Shown here: positions 10,674-22,665 of the stretch, piece by piece
How positions within the stretch are numbered: the stretch's first letter is position 1
Layout of the letters: each line of letters starts with the position of its first letter
Origin: Cryptomeria japonica
Lineage: Eukaryota > Streptophyta > Pinopsida > Cupressales > Cupressaceae
Length of the DNA stretch: 64,000 nucleotides
Direction of reading: 5' to 3'
Assembly (NCBI RefSeq): GCF_030272615.1
Contig: NC_081412.1
Location: 24,555,860-24,619,859, forward strand
Program-made: the position numbers and the translations under genes
Notes under the pieces: model-generated
Databases searched by the model: none
The model's input: only the letters and a program-made list of their open reading frames with translations
Told to the model about the DNA's origin: nothing

Positions 10674-12444
10674 TCAATGGTTTTAGGATGGATAAATGAC
10701 CTATCCGACAGTGTAATCCGGCCGGACTGGGAAGAAAGGTTGGGAGCAGATAAGGTTTCTTATTCCGTTGGAGACTTGAGTTTTGCTGGTCAGTTCCATT
10801 CAGACATATTATGCTTCGAGCGTAATCGCTCCGGCTAGAAGGACGGTTTAAAGCACGTAGACTAGTATCTCGAGGGCATGCAGTACAAAATTCGCCACCC
10901 TCCCATGCCTCCTTTCAGTCTTCTCTTCCAGTTATGTATCAAATTCCAGGAATACGTTCACAAGGAACGGGCAGCAGGTTGAGATTTATGGCGGGAATAC
11001 CTGCATGGCGAGGACTAGTTTCTAAAGTAAGAATATGAAACCGAAATAGAGAAAGTAGTTTCTCAAAAGTGTTTTTTCCCTTCCAAATCTTAAAATGCAC
11101 TTTTTGTCCCAAAATGGTGACAGTTGACTTTTGGTCAACAAATTGTAAACTTTTGTGCCCCCCTTTTTTGATTTGTTCCAAATTGTTGTAATTATCCCTT
11201 TTTGGGTAGTTATTGCCCATTTTGGGGTAGTTGTTGATATTTGCCTCCCATTTATGGGTATGGGCAGCACTGCTTTATGGATGAATCTGGGCCACTTATT
11301 TAGATTTAATCTAGGCCATTCATCCCTTTTGAGGCCTATTTAAGGGACTGGTTTTCCCTCATTTTGTAAGAAGTTCTTGGATTGTTGCGAAAGCTCTGAA
11401 GGAATTTGCAGGAATTAATACAATGGATTAAGACTATTTTCAAGTTTCCTTGTGAGTGCATGGTCTCCTTCTTCACTTAATTTTGAAAGCTTTTAGTTAT
11501 GTTTATTCATTTTGCATAGCAGTTTTTTTATCAAGCATCTGATAGAATCTTCACAGTCCATACCATTAGAGAATAGCTGATTGCTTTTCTTTCCACATGG
11601 TTAATCTGGACCATTTCATGCTCAGTTCGATTATCAAATATATATCATGAATTTAGAAATCCTAATATCGTATTTGGTAATATGAAAATCTGGTTTCTCC
11701 TTTGAAGATTGCACTAAGTTTATGCAAGCATTGTGTCTAAATGGCTGATGATGCCTAATCTAGTTTCCTGGAGGTGTCTGTCTGCTTGACTGAATCTACT
11801 GTCTTAGTTAGAATTTACAGTTCATGTCTCTCTCTCTCTCCCTATCCTTCCTTTCTTTTTCCCCCTTTTTTATCTATTCGGAAAATCTGCAGTCCTACTA
11901 AAACAGCTTCAAATTAACCAATATCATCTGATGGAAAGATCATAAAAGGTTCCGGGGAACTTATCCATAGAATTACCAGTCAATCGTAAGTCCCCTTGTG
12001 TTTCCAGCATAAACACATCAAGCCACTGAGAGATCCCGCAGTCAAGACCTGACAAAAGAAACCTTGAGGTAGTCTCGTTTGATCAAACTTAGAAAACAGC
12101 ATTAGAGACTTCCTTATCTCAAGAGAGAGTAGGATAATCAGTCGGCTATTCTATTCTACGTTGGCCGTATGGAGTTTGCAGCAATGCGATTTCATCCACG
12201 TCAACAATACCCTTCAATGTACATCATGAAAATTCTAAATGTGAAAAATTGTTTTGGCATTCCAATGTTCTGGGATGAGTTTTTCTGTTTCAGTACACGT
12301 TTATCATGAAAAAGCTAACAAATTTGTAAAGAGGGGTGCTGAAAGAGGAAAACTCATCCTAGCACATTGGAATGCAAATAAACTAGCTACGACTATCTAT
12401 CTACTCCCCTCTTTGCTGATTTTAAAGTCATTTGATGTTTTGCC
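10674..12444. other. Non-coding; LTR-like promoter motif at 11,337
   Basis: Directly after the decayed gene come ~260 bp of GC-moderate sequence, then AT-rich DNA. TATTTAA at 11,337-11,343 follows GAGGCC and precedes a run resembling an LTR R/U5, so the 3' LTR of the 5-11-kb unit could be here. I found no matching 5' copy. (CT)n lies at ~11,827-11,841. Nothing else is identifiable. Confidence 0.3.
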
Positions 12445-13265
12445 TTATTCTGAGATGTCATCTTGCTCTTTTTTCACCTCAATCCAATCATGGCTTAACA
12501 AAGATGAGGCATGTGAAATAGTCTTGGGCAACTCCAAATGCTTCATACCTGCTTTTGAATCCTCCATCTTCGAAGCCAACTCAGGTTCCAACCTTGTGGG
12601 GGCCCCTGATTGCAAGCCACAAATTTGAGATACAAACCTAGATATTGCCACATGCTTGGAGAACATAACCTGATCATTTGTAGTAGACTCATTCATAAGA
12701 GAAGGGGGAAGAGTAATATTTAGAGATTCATTTGATACCTCCTCATGTAGGGCCACAACACAATGATGAAGCTTTGCACCTATCCACCAAGTGGGTTTGA
12801 CTTGTGTTGATTGTTTATCCAAATCGAACCCAATCCTTTTGTGGTAATGGGAGGTATGATGTCTAGTAGAGAAGCATTTCTTGCATTTGGAGGCAATCTT
12901 TTCATAGTTCATTTATTGTCTCCAATTTCTGCTACTCACGTTAAGCAAGATTTTGGCAAGAATCCGTTTGGTTAAATCCATTTCCACAAGGATATGAACT
13001 TAAGTGGAATAGTGGAAGTTGATAGTCTCAATGGATGCTTTATGATGCTTCCCAAGCTCGTTGCTCATGAGAGACTAGAGGAGAATGAATTTGTTTGGGG
13101 ATGAAAGGATAGAAACCAAGTTTCAGGCAAAGGAAATCACCCTTAAAGACCAAAGGTCCAGTATTCAACACAAGCTCCATATTGTAGAGAAATTCTAATT
13201 CAAGGATGAAGAAACCCTAGATACAAGGCTAGATGTAGATTTCATCTTCCATCAACTTTTTCCAC
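12445..13265 (-). pseudogene. LINE ORF1 relic (DUF4283-like domain and degenerate zinc knuckle)
   Basis: On the minus strand, from about 13,200 down to 12,445, the translation has the pattern of plant L1 LINE ORF1. There is a 'GPLVFKGDFLCLKLGFYPF'-like core and a His-Ile-Leu-Val-Glu-Met-Asp-Leu-Thr-Lys block (DUF4283 region). A Cys-x2-Cys-x4-His-x4-Tyr knuckle follows at ~12,885-12,845, where the last Cys is now Tyr. Then comes a low-complexity tail ending at the stop at 12,445. Several stops and frame changes occur in the N-terminal part. No EN or RT follows downstream, so this is a truncated relic. Confidence 0.55.
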
Positions 13266-15789
13266 CATTCTAGAGTCCATGCATGTCACTCACACAACTT
13301 GGGCCATATTTTTGAGAAATTGAATATGAGTGCATGTTCTTGTAGATACACTTACAATTGATAATCTCCTCTTCCATGCATATTTTAGGAATGCGTGGAG
13401 AGGGTTGAAAAGGTGGGAAGGGCATGCCAAGTGGAGCCTGTGATCCTTGAACCCCATTCGAAACACTTGTAGTCATATTGAAGGAGAAGTTGGTTTTTTG
13501 GGGAGACGGTAGGGGGAATTTGTTGGATGATATTTGGGGAGTATCCTATCTAATCCAGTGGCTTTTGAGTCCTAAGTTGCATGCTAAACCCTATTTGGAT
13601 TCTTTGACAACCACTAATAATTCCTTGTGAGGTGAAAAAACCTCTTTGTAGTTGTGAGCAGGTATATCATTTGAGTGCATAGTATTCTCAAAAGTTGACA
13701 TAAGCCTATAGCCCTCAAAACTTTTTGTTGGAACACCCATATTAGTGCTGTATATGTGCTTGTCCATGGAAGATTCTATGTTTAATGCCTTGCATTTTCC
13801 ATTTGAGATTATGAATGCTACATTTAGCCACAACCTAGACACAATCGGTTGCTCAAATATGAGATTTGTTAGCTTCTACTTGTGGATTTAGGGTTTGGGA
13901 GGTGTTGAGTGCTAAAGTTGCGAAGACTAGAAGGCATAGTAGCCTGATATTTTTAATCATTGACAATGTATAATGTTTAATAACTTAAATCATATAAAGA
14001 ACAAAGATGCACACATTTTTAAATCATAAAATCTAGAAGAGTTCTAACTTAAGGTTTAAGATATATTTATGAGTTATTAATGGTGAGAGTCATTCTACAA
14101 TGGCAGCAAAGGGTGGAGTGTAATGGTGTGAGTGTGTTAATGTTAACAAAAACTCTTATCTTGTAGCTTAAATTTGACAACCATTTACATGTCAAAATAT
14201 TTATATTAATTATAAACATAATATTTTCAAAATAAACACCACATAAAAACAAAGATATGACCTCATCAAAATTAATTTTATTATATATATATAAGATATT
14301 TAAAAATAATTTATCGACTATTTTATAATTACAATGTATAGCAAATATTTTTTGTAAAATTATTAGTGGAAAATAATAATTCGTTAAAAATAATATTTTA
14401 TTATTTTTTCAATGATGATAAGAAGTCTAAAATTTAATAATAAAAAATAAGATGTAAATATCAAATTTTAGAAATTAGAATAAAAAGTTGTGTTATTAAA
14501 AAAGATAAACAATATTGATACAATAAAATTTAAATGTTTTTGTATGTAGTAAGTAAAATTTAAAGTAAAATAAAATAATATTAATGAAACAAAATTGTTT
14601 CAATTGATATCTCTCAGCGTTGCTTTAGATATATGTATTTAAGATATCTATACTAGTTATTTTATTGAATATGCTACAAACTTAGTTTAGGTTCTTACTT
14701 TTAAACAAGATTTTGATGGTTAAAATTATTTCTACATGTTAAAAATAGTACTTAATTTAATTTTTGTTTTTTTATAATAGTTTATTATAAGAGTCTTTTA
14801 ACATTTAATGTTAGTATAATCTAAAATTAAATATATTTTAATGCAGCAAATGAAGGTTGTATTTGTGCCCACATACATATAATCAAAATACAAACACATA
14901 AATTAGTGATTACAAAAGGGCATTAAAAAAATGCCACTGATATTGTGTCTACACACAACACAAAACCCTTACAATCAGCAGAGGAACCAAAAAATTCAAC
15001 TGCCCCCACCCTAGTGAACCCCTATAACGATCCGGAAGTAGAAATAACAGAAGTAACGGAAATTTGAAAATTTCTTTCATGGGAGCAAAAAGGGACAGCA
15101 AAGAGTACTCGAAGAGCTTAGTCTATATCAATTGTAATATTAATTTTTTTTTAAAGATATATACTATTTTGCATTTTAAGTTTGCATTTTCGACAAATGT
15201 TATTTATTATTCTTCTAGAATTCAGGTTAATATTTAAAAATTAAATTAATTAATTTTATGTTCAGGTTTAACTTCCTAAATTTAGATGATTAAATTATTC
15301 AATTCTAACATTTTTTATAATATTTTAACAATTGACACTGATTATATTTTTAATTTAATTAAAAAAATTATTTAATTCAAATTTTATGCTCCTTCATAGT
15401 AAAGTTTAATATTTGTTTATAATTTAATTTCTTATATTTGTTATTTGGAAAATAATAAAAAATGATAATAGTAAAATTTTTATTCACAAACATTAATATA
15501 TTTGATAAATATTTAGTATTTATAACCATAATTTGATTATAATTAAATAGTGAGATATATAGTGATCCTTTGCTAAGAAAGAACACAAACAAACAATCAA
15601 CAAAATAAGAAGGTGAGCATACACTAGACAAGATGCTAGCCAACAAGTTTTCAAATGTAGAAACCATATAAATCCAAACCACAAAGGGCATTTGCTAACC
15701 AACCACAAACTCTCCTAGCCAACCAAATAGAGTGCCCCTTCTTAAGTGAGATATTAGAATCATTTGACTAAAAGCCTTTTGCCTAGACG
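13266..15789. other. No identifiable gene; very AT-rich from ~13,960
   Basis: 13,266-13,960 is unassigned. 13,960-15,560 is strongly AT-rich with TA-alternating runs (for example 14,283-14,293). I see no terminal repeats or coding region. Confidence 0.4.
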
Positions 15790-16045
15790 AAGGCTTCTAT
15801 TGGGAAACTATTATTAAAGTAATATTGTAATATTTAGGTTATAATGGTCATTTAGGTCGTTTAGTTAATTTTTAGTAACTTTCTATTCTGTAAGTTTTAG
15901 TTAGTATTTAGAATCTTTCTATTATCTTTAGTTCTCGATCATTTCTGTTATGGAAAGATCTTCTGTAGTTGCTTATATAAGGAGTATTCCTCTCCTTGGT
16001 TAATAACAACAATCAATTATTATTTCTGTGTAGGGGAAAAAGTGA
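15790..16045 (+). mobile_element. LTR-like fragment with TATA box
   Basis: TATATAA lies at 15,974-15,980 in a GCTTATATAAGGAG context. It is followed 40 bp later by TTAATAACAACAATCAATTATT and a TTTCTGTGTAGG end. This order is typical of short plant Copia-type LTRs. No partner copy or internal domain was found, so borders and class are tentative. Confidence 0.35.
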
Positions 16046-16355
16046 CACTAAGCAAACATGCCCTAATCTCACTTTCAATCACACACTTGTGGAATACGAA
16101 AGAGCCTAGAGGTATCACACAATTGGCTACTTCTTTTTGTGGAAGAGAGAGCCACGGGCTACCTATTAGGATTTCTATTCCTTTTTTGCAAATGATAGAT
16201 AAAATGATGCAAGTTCAACTATTAACCCTAAAGTGTAAGTATGAACTAGTAACAAGATTGCAGAATTGAGATTAAACAATGGAAAGCTGTAAACACAAGG
16301 ACAAGATAAGAATGCAGATGTGTACCCAGAGTTAAAATCTGAGTGAAAATGTTCG

Positions 16356-16563
16356 GGACAGGGGCGCGGGCGCCACTGTCCTAATTCTGCTCCTGAAACT
16401 GCTCCTCAAATTGCTGTTTTGCAACTTGAAAAGCTGTCGGAAATGCTGAAACTTGCTGTCTGACAGAAGGACCAGGGCGCCCAGCGCCCCTGTCCCAGGG
16501 ACCAGGGCCAGGGGGCCCAGCGCCCCTGTCCTGGCAGGACCAGGGCGCCCCACGCCCCTGTCC
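16356..16563. repeat. GC-rich palindrome array (GGACAGGGGCGC / GCGCCCTGGTCC type)
   Basis: Four units of 26-33 bp at 16,356-16,381, 16,469-16,495, 16,499-16,531 and 16,537-16,563. Each begins GGAC(A/C)(A/G)GGG and ends (C)C(C)CTGTCC or equivalent, so each can fold back on itself. A related degenerate copy is near 17,309-17,332. GC content is far above the flanks. TATATAG lies on the plus strand at ~16,691, about 130 bp further on. The open frames on the minus strand here are by-products. Confidence 0.7.
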
Positions 16564-17739
16564 TAGCTTTCTGGGCTGGAATTTGGTGTGAAGTTCAGTC
16601 TCCGTCTGCTTCCGTCGGATCTGCAACTTGCGGCGTCGTCCGAATCCCGAAACCTGCACTTATATCTGAAAAGGTATGGTGGGCGGCTATATAGGGTTTT
16701 GCCTTAGTCAAACCCCCGCTTTGGTGATTTCCACCTCCACGAATAGCCAAGTTGTATTGTAAAAGTAGTGTGTGTGCAGACCTTGTGTGTGTGCAAGATC
16801 CTAAAATGCAAGTAAGCAAACTAGAGCAACCTAGAAAGTAAACCCTAATTGCTTGCAAATGATAATATAAATGCTCCAAATCAAGATTCAAAGTGATCTA
16901 AAGCATGAATACAAATGATATGATGAAGCTTATGCAAAGACATGAAAACAACATGAAATCATACCCAACCCCAAGGGAGGGGTACAAGCCAATCTTCAGT
17001 CGGTGATCCCTTATTGTTCTTCAATGTCTTCAAAGCCCTAAATGGATGAATGAAATTGATGGATGCTTGATGGATGGATGTTGAATGTTGTTGAAGTCTT
17101 CGAAGATCTGCTCTTTCGCTGCATAGAAGGCCCTTGAAACCAAAATTCGGATCCTTTCAAATGAAGAAAGAGAGCTCTTATATATGAAACCCTAGGTCTT
17201 AATTTCAACTTTTGGCCGACCTAGAGATTGAATCTCCCGCCAATTTCTTGGGGTTAAGCTTTATTTTATGATTGGATCGCGCTCCTAAAATTTCGGGAAA
17301 AATGTCTGGGACCGTGTGCACTCCGGGCGCCATGGTCCTGACAACTTTTCACCAAATTTTCAGGGCCGTCAGATATGATGATTTTAGAGAGAATCCCGAA
17401 GTTACAGGCGATTTCGAGATGTTTTGACCCCTGAAATCAAGCCCCCAAGTTCAAAATAGGACCTAATTAGGGTTTTTGATTAAATGATGTATTGGAAGAA
17501 TAAAATGAAAGGGGCATACTTTAATGAAAAGGGCCCAACTTTATGATATGGGAGATGATAAAATAGAACCTTAGACCTAATTAATTTAATTAATTAAGTG
17601 CTAAAGGGGAAATGTAATGCAAAATGCAAAATGCGCCAAGGCGGGTGCTAAACCAAGTGTGAAATTGTACCACTTAGCAAGTGCGTACGATTTACGACGC
17701 TACAATTTCATAGTACTAAAGCATAGGCTCTTTTTTGGC
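16564..17739. other. LTR-like non-coding sequence
   Basis: Contains TATATAG at ~16,691, a TATATA motif at ~17,182 beside AAACCCTAGG, and a repetitive ATGGATG-rich stretch at 17,040-17,095. I infer it belongs with the palindrome array to one LTR, but no second copy was found in the window. Confidence 0.3.
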
Positions 17740-18577
17740 GATTTTTTTTTTAAACTCGTGGTTCATTTACCTAGAAATTTCAAGTAAATTGCTAGAAGTT
17801 TTTTGATTGGTTTTTTTAAAACAAAAATTGCAGGTTTTTTTTGTCGAATTTTTTATAGAATAAAATTTGTGTTTTTTCTGCTAGAGATCAAGGGTTTCTA
17901 ACAGCGAAGTTTTTGATAAAAATCGTGATTTTTTGGTTTGTGTTTTCTGATAATTTCTGCTTGTGACAGGTCGTTTTTCTTTTTGCAGTGGCTGCAACAA
18001 ATTTTTCTATGTGCAGGGTTAAGTAGATGTTTTTTTGACGATCTTTGGACAAAATTGTGGCTTTCGCAAATTTTTTTGATGATTTTTTATAAAATCATGG
18101 TTGTTTTGCTGTTTGTTTTTGCAAATTTTATGATTTTAATCAAACTTGGGTTTGCTTCAGAAAGAGTTTTTTTCATGAGTTTTTCATCAAAATTGTGGGT
18201 ATCAAATTTTCGTAGTGTTTTGGGGTCGTGCCTAGAGTTTCTAGGACAAATGACGTTTCTGCAAAAGTACTATGTTTTTGCACAATTTTTTTACAAAATT
18301 GTGGGTGTTGTTTTTTTCCAATGTACTATGTGTTTGCACAATTTTTTACAAAATTGTGGGTGTTGTTGTTTTTCTCCAAAACAATGGGGGGTTTTTGACT
18401 TGGTTTTTTTGACGATTTTTGGCAGAATCTTGAATTTTTAGAAAATCGTGCATATTCAGAATTTTGCATGATTTAAAAACAACAAATCGTGGGTTTCAGT
18501 TTTTTTTTCTAATTTTTTATCAACAAAAATTGAAGATATTTGAGAAGCTATACTTTTATCTTGTTTTTTGTGTCTCT
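17740..18577 (+). other. T-rich tract ending at a splice-acceptor-like site
   Basis: About 840 bp with very high T content on the plus strand, built from degenerate TTTTTTGACGATTTTTGG-, ACAAAATTGTGGGTG- and TTTGCA-type words. It includes a 56-bp near-tandem duplication (18,267-18,322 and 18,323-18,377). It ends TTTTTTGTGTCTCTAG at ~18,579, directly before the zinc-knuckle remnant, so it may be an intron. The 167-codon open frame inside it (17,938-18,441) is low-complexity Phe/Leu/Cys and I do not call it a gene. Confidence 0.45.
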
Positions 18578-18579
18578 AG

Positions 18580-18705
18580 ACAAGAGGGTGTCCCTATTGT
18601 GGTAAACTTGCTCATATGAAGAAGTTCTGCAGAAAGTGGTTGGTTGACCAAAATCCAACTAGGGAGGGTCTCACCCAGAGTTCCAGGACTTGCAGCATTT
18701 TGTAA
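18580..18705 (+). pseudogene. CCHC zinc-knuckle remnant of a retroelement Gag
   Basis: TGT at 18,589 opens Cys-Pro-Tyr-Cys-Gly-Lys-Leu-Ala-His-Met-Lys-Lys-Phe-Cys, an exact CX2CX4HX4C zinc knuckle followed by Arg-Lys-Trp, as in plant Copia-type Gag proteins. The frame runs 39 codons to TAA at 18,703-18,705. No protease, integrase or RT follows, so this is an isolated remnant. The acceptor-like TCTCTAG immediately upstream raises the possibility of a captured spliced exon. Confidence 0.55.
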
Positions 18706-20471
18706 CGTTGTTTTTAAAAAAAAATTGCATCCAAAAACCCTAAAATGTCCCTAAAAGTATCATTTCACCGCACCCCTTCTATCATTGGGTTTTTCTCACA
18801 TCTAACACCTTGTGCAACTTATCATTGCTACCCCTAAAATCCTTTAGCATCTCCACTCCCAAACCCCCACTAGTTTGTGGGACCTACCTTAGATGCATTT
18901 GACAATATTTAAATATCTAAGTGTGCTATTTTGTTCAACTATAATTTGCATTTATGATTATGTGATTGATGTATACTTGTGTATGTGATCAAATTAGCTT
19001 CTACTTGATGATGTTATTGTGTCTTTAAGGTTTATTTAATGAAGGGTGCATGAAACAAGTTTTAAATCCTTAAAAATCTCTAAATTTCTTGGGTTTTCAC
19101 TTGCCGAGTCTTGGTCGAGTCTGCGCTGAGTTTTTTTGCAGATTCTCGAGTCAAGTCACCCTCGCGGAGTCCGAGTCTCGTTTCTATGGATAGTACCATT
19201 GTTGCAGCCTTATTCATGTTTCCCCACATGATGAATCTCGCTAAACCTCCAAAATCCATAATGGTTGGGAATGCATGCATCGAGACTGTGTGCATGTGAA
19301 TCAAGTCATGTATTATCAATCTCAGGAAAATTTAAACATCGAATATCTCTGCTTGATATCTTCTGCTAGTATTTTTTTAAATGAGTAGATTTCTCCTTGC
19401 GCATAATGATAGGTGGCCATCAGATCTAAGCTATAGTTGAGGACTCAATGGCATAGATTGTGAAGCTCCACCATAATATAACAAAAGGAACTGTGCAGGA
19501 CTCGATGCGTAGACCTGTGGAAGCACTCCTTTCAAGCTTCTTCATGTAATGGGTTGCTTTTATAGGCACATACAGAAGAGTCAAAAAAAAGGAAAACTAT
19601 CGTAGCCATATATACCCCTTCTTCGACCTTGTCTCCATAGGACAAGAACTCATTAATGATACTATAAACTGCAGTTACCATGTCTCTACCTTCCCCTTCA
19701 TCTTTTATCATGGCATCTGGCTGCGGAATTTCAGTGAACCACACATTGATGGCACAAAACAAGAAGAAGCATGAAAACATTCAAGAGCAAATAAAAGGAA
19801 GGGTTGCTAAGATTTATGAGCCTGGAGAGATTCATGTAAATGCCTGCTTAGTCTGGAAAGACATAGTATTCAAACAGAAAACTGTAGCTATACTTATGCA
19901 GATATAAAACTCAAAAAAAAAAAAAAAAACTCGCAAAACTGATATACTCTGATTCACTGTTCTACGCTGATCTTCACCTACTCTTATCCTATGGAGCATT
20001 ACACCTCACAGGCTCTCATCTTCCCAGGCCCTCCTCTGAGGGTGTGAAGAACAGACCTGCTTTGATACGATATTGGGAATTTAGGTAGAGGGAGGATCTA
20101 CTTTCTAATTATATGAGTTGTTCTAAGTTCTAACAACTCATATTCCTACAATCAATTGTACAACTAATTATATGATTCTACACACTTGATATTCTAATAC
20201 CAACAAACTTATCACAAATAACAAACCCATGTAAGCACCGATCAAGAAAAAAACAAACCCATGTAAGCATTAACTCCTAATTGGCAATGCAAGGGATGGC
20301 AAGTCCTAAATTGAATCTTGGCATTCTTAGCAAAGGAAGAAGCTTTCAAAAACATTTCTAAGAGATCACTTCAAGACATTGTTTACAGGAAGCTAATAAG
20401 ATTGAAGTTTGCCATACCAGTCGTGTGCTGAAGCAAAGATTCTTTTCAAGCATGTCAATAAATGTGTTGAC
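18706..20471. other. No identifiable gene
   Basis: A CGAGTC-rich patch lies at ~19,096-19,185 (CGAGTC words repeated in both orientations). A run of about 16 A lies at 19,914-19,930 and could be an old retroposon tail. Short frames have no family features. Confidence 0.35.
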
Positions 20472-20842
20472 TGTCATGCCCCGCCTGAGTTCTGGATCGC
20501 AGCATTAAATATTGAAACCTAAGCATTAAAATAAAATAATAAGAAGGCCGACCTAAGTTAGAGTCTTTTAATTACCAGCGAGTAGATACAACCAGGTCGA
20601 TCTGAATAACCTAAGCAAGGGAATAAACTAGGGCTGACTTAAATGAAGAACAATTAATTGAGGGCGACCTGATGAGACCAAGCCACAAATTTTTTAAAAT
20701 AGCTAATTATCTTGGCCAACTCCCTAGGATTGAGCGCCCTCCTTTGGGCATGGAAACAATAAAATAAAATAAGATTTATATGCCCTCTTATCTCACCTAC
20801 TTGAAGGGATGTGACTGTTTAGTGAAGGGGTGTTTTGATTGG

Positions 20843-20850
20843 TATAAATA
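20843..20850 (+). promoter_or_regulatory. TATA box of solo LTR
   Basis: TATAAATA in the context GATTGGTATAAATAAGAAATC, in the expected U3 position of the solo LTR. Confidence 0.5.
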
Positions 20851-21225
20851 AGAAATCATTTGGAGGACATTAAGCAGGCAATTCATTGAATATTCACAGC
20901 AGATCTGAAGCAGATCTAAGGTGAATGTTTGAGAGAGCAAGGCGGAAAGCAAACGAAGGAGAAAGAAAGATTCAAATCTGCAGAAAGGGAAGCCATCAAA
21001 TCAGACAATAACCACACACCAGTGATCAGATTAGATCAAGTTGATATTAAATTACAGGCAATAGCATCATTATTCAGTTGAGATATGCATGGATAAATAT
21101 ATATGTTTGATATGTATGCCTGGTATATGTGTCACTATAATGCCCAATCCTCTACATATTAATTACTGATAACATAATATCATGAATAATAACATGGAGT
21201 TCTAAATAGTGACAATTGATCATGG

Positions 21226-21617
21226 TAGGGTAAGGAAGGCAATGCAAGGAGGCGGAATGGCCGTGGATCCCTCACTAGGCACACCACCTCATCTGGATGG
21301 CAGAAAGGCCACATGAGGCCAAGAGGGACATAGTTTCCGCTCTTGGGCCTAGGGTAGACGGTCATTTTAGGGCACCCTATTGCAGTTCCCCTTACAACCC
21401 CTATACTGATTAATTGTTGGGATAAACTCAAGCAACCTTCAATCATAAGAGGGTGAGAAGGATGGCATGATGAAGGGGTGGCTATGGAGGCCTCACTAGG
21501 TACACCACCTCATGGGGATGGCAATAGGCCACATGAGGCCAAGGGGGACAAGGTATCCGCTCTTGGGCCTAGGGTAGGGGATATTTTAGGCACCTTATCA
21601 TGTCTCTTTATCTCATC
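21226..21617 (+). repeat. Imperfect tandem duplication inside the solo LTR (~221-bp period)
   Basis: The block CTCACTAGGCACACCACCTCAT ... TTGGGCCTAGGGTAG ... TTTTAGG-CACC starts at 21,271 and recurs at 21,492. The copies differ at many positions, so the duplication is much older than a polymorphism and may define a subfamily. Confidence 0.7.
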
Positions 21618-21981
21618 CCCCATTATGGTTGAACCCCACATGATAGTTTAGATTTGTTATGTGTTATGAATATATGTTTTCTTTAAACCTAGTAAGGGAT
21701 TTATCTCATGGACTATATCTTCAATGTTATCTAACTTTGCAGGTTTCGAAAACAGACTTATCTTATTCTTGGGTGAGAATTATAGCCCTAACTATTTATA
21801 TTCTTTGTATCATTTGGATTTGTGAATATAGGGCAAAATATAAGGTAATCCTGAAAGGGGACATTACAGTGACATGGTCTGGGAGCCCTCATTATGAGAA
21901 TCTCATGCCAAGTTAAAATTATATGCTTTGTTATTTAGTCCTCATTATAATTTCCTACCTTAACAACCTTTATTGGGAAGG

Positions 21982-22152
21982 ATGGCAGAACAAAGGCCAC
22001 ACTGTCGTATCAATTCTGTCTTTCCAATGTATGGCTTACAGATGCTGGTCAATTTGCCAGTTAGCTCAGAAAGATTGTATGCAATATTTAGGGAAGGGAC
22101 CCATATCAAGTTTCTGGCTCACAAAATGCCATCAGCCATTTTCAATCCTTAG
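21982..22152 (+). other. Coding-like block of unknown origin
   Basis: A 57-codon frame from ATG at 21,982 to TAG at 22,150 has a balanced composition and an Arg-Leu-Tyr-Ala-Ile-Phe-Arg-Glu-Gly segment, unlike the AT-driven frames around it. It lies 500 bp upstream of the candidate exons at 22,666. I found no convincing acceptor or donor at its edges. It may be an exon of the same gene or a chance frame. Confidence 0.2.
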
Positions 22153-22665
22153 ATGGTTCGTGTCATTTCTTGTCATAAATAATGGTGTAATAAGTTTCTG
22201 ACAAGTCAAGGTCAAACAGCAAAAATAAGCATCTCAGAGATTTGAGTGATGCTGTCGAAACTCCTTATGGTCACTGATGTAAATGCAATTTTTTTTGTTG
22301 GGCGCCTGTCATGTTCTCCATGCATTTTGAGGCCAACAAGGAAACAATTGTAGTGTGTCAGTGCCGCTGCTGTTAAACCTTTAAGTGGCTAAAGTATGTA
22401 ATATAGTTTGTCTGCTTTATAATCTTTTTGTTTTGTTTACTATTTGCAAGGCATTCATCATTATTCTGCTGTTGGCTGTTCATTTGGATTGTAATTAGAC
22501 TGTGCAGTTTTGAATATGCTTTCACTTATTCTTGAGTGATTGAAATTTACTCGTACAACTGTCGTTGGCATTTATTTTCATATGAGTAGGGTTTCTGTCA
22601 AAAGACTGGGAAATATATATACAACTTATTGAGACTCTTAAACATTGGGAGTTCTGTGCTTGCAG

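Larger units (their letters stand above)
20472..21868 (+). mobile_element. Solo LTR (1,397 bp) with 5-bp target duplication
   Basis: The element begins TGTCATGCCCCGCC at 20,472 and ends GGGGACATTACA at 21,868, giving TG...CA ends with an inverted TGT/ACA. The 5-bp flanks are TTGAC (20,467-20,471) and GTGAC (21,869-21,873), identical at four of five positions. It has a TATA box (TATAAATA, 20,843-20,850) ~370 bp from the start. No internal domain is present and no second LTR adjoins, so it fits a solo LTR left by recombination between two LTRs. Orientation is from the TATA box and the ends. Confidence 0.7.

Noticed and set aside
12254-12628. Plus-strand 124-codon frame
   Set aside because: Antisense to the LINE ORF1 relic, whose minus-strand translation carries the zinc-knuckle and DUF4283-like pattern.
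17938-18441. 167-codon frame, Phe/Leu/Cys-rich, resembling a membrane protein
   Set aside because: Composition follows directly from the T-rich tract, it includes a duplicated low-complexity stretch, and codon use is not gene-like.
19080-19319. Small genes on either strand at the CGAGTC-rich patch
   Set aside because: Both strands are open over a short CGAGTC-repetitive patch, with no domain or splice context.
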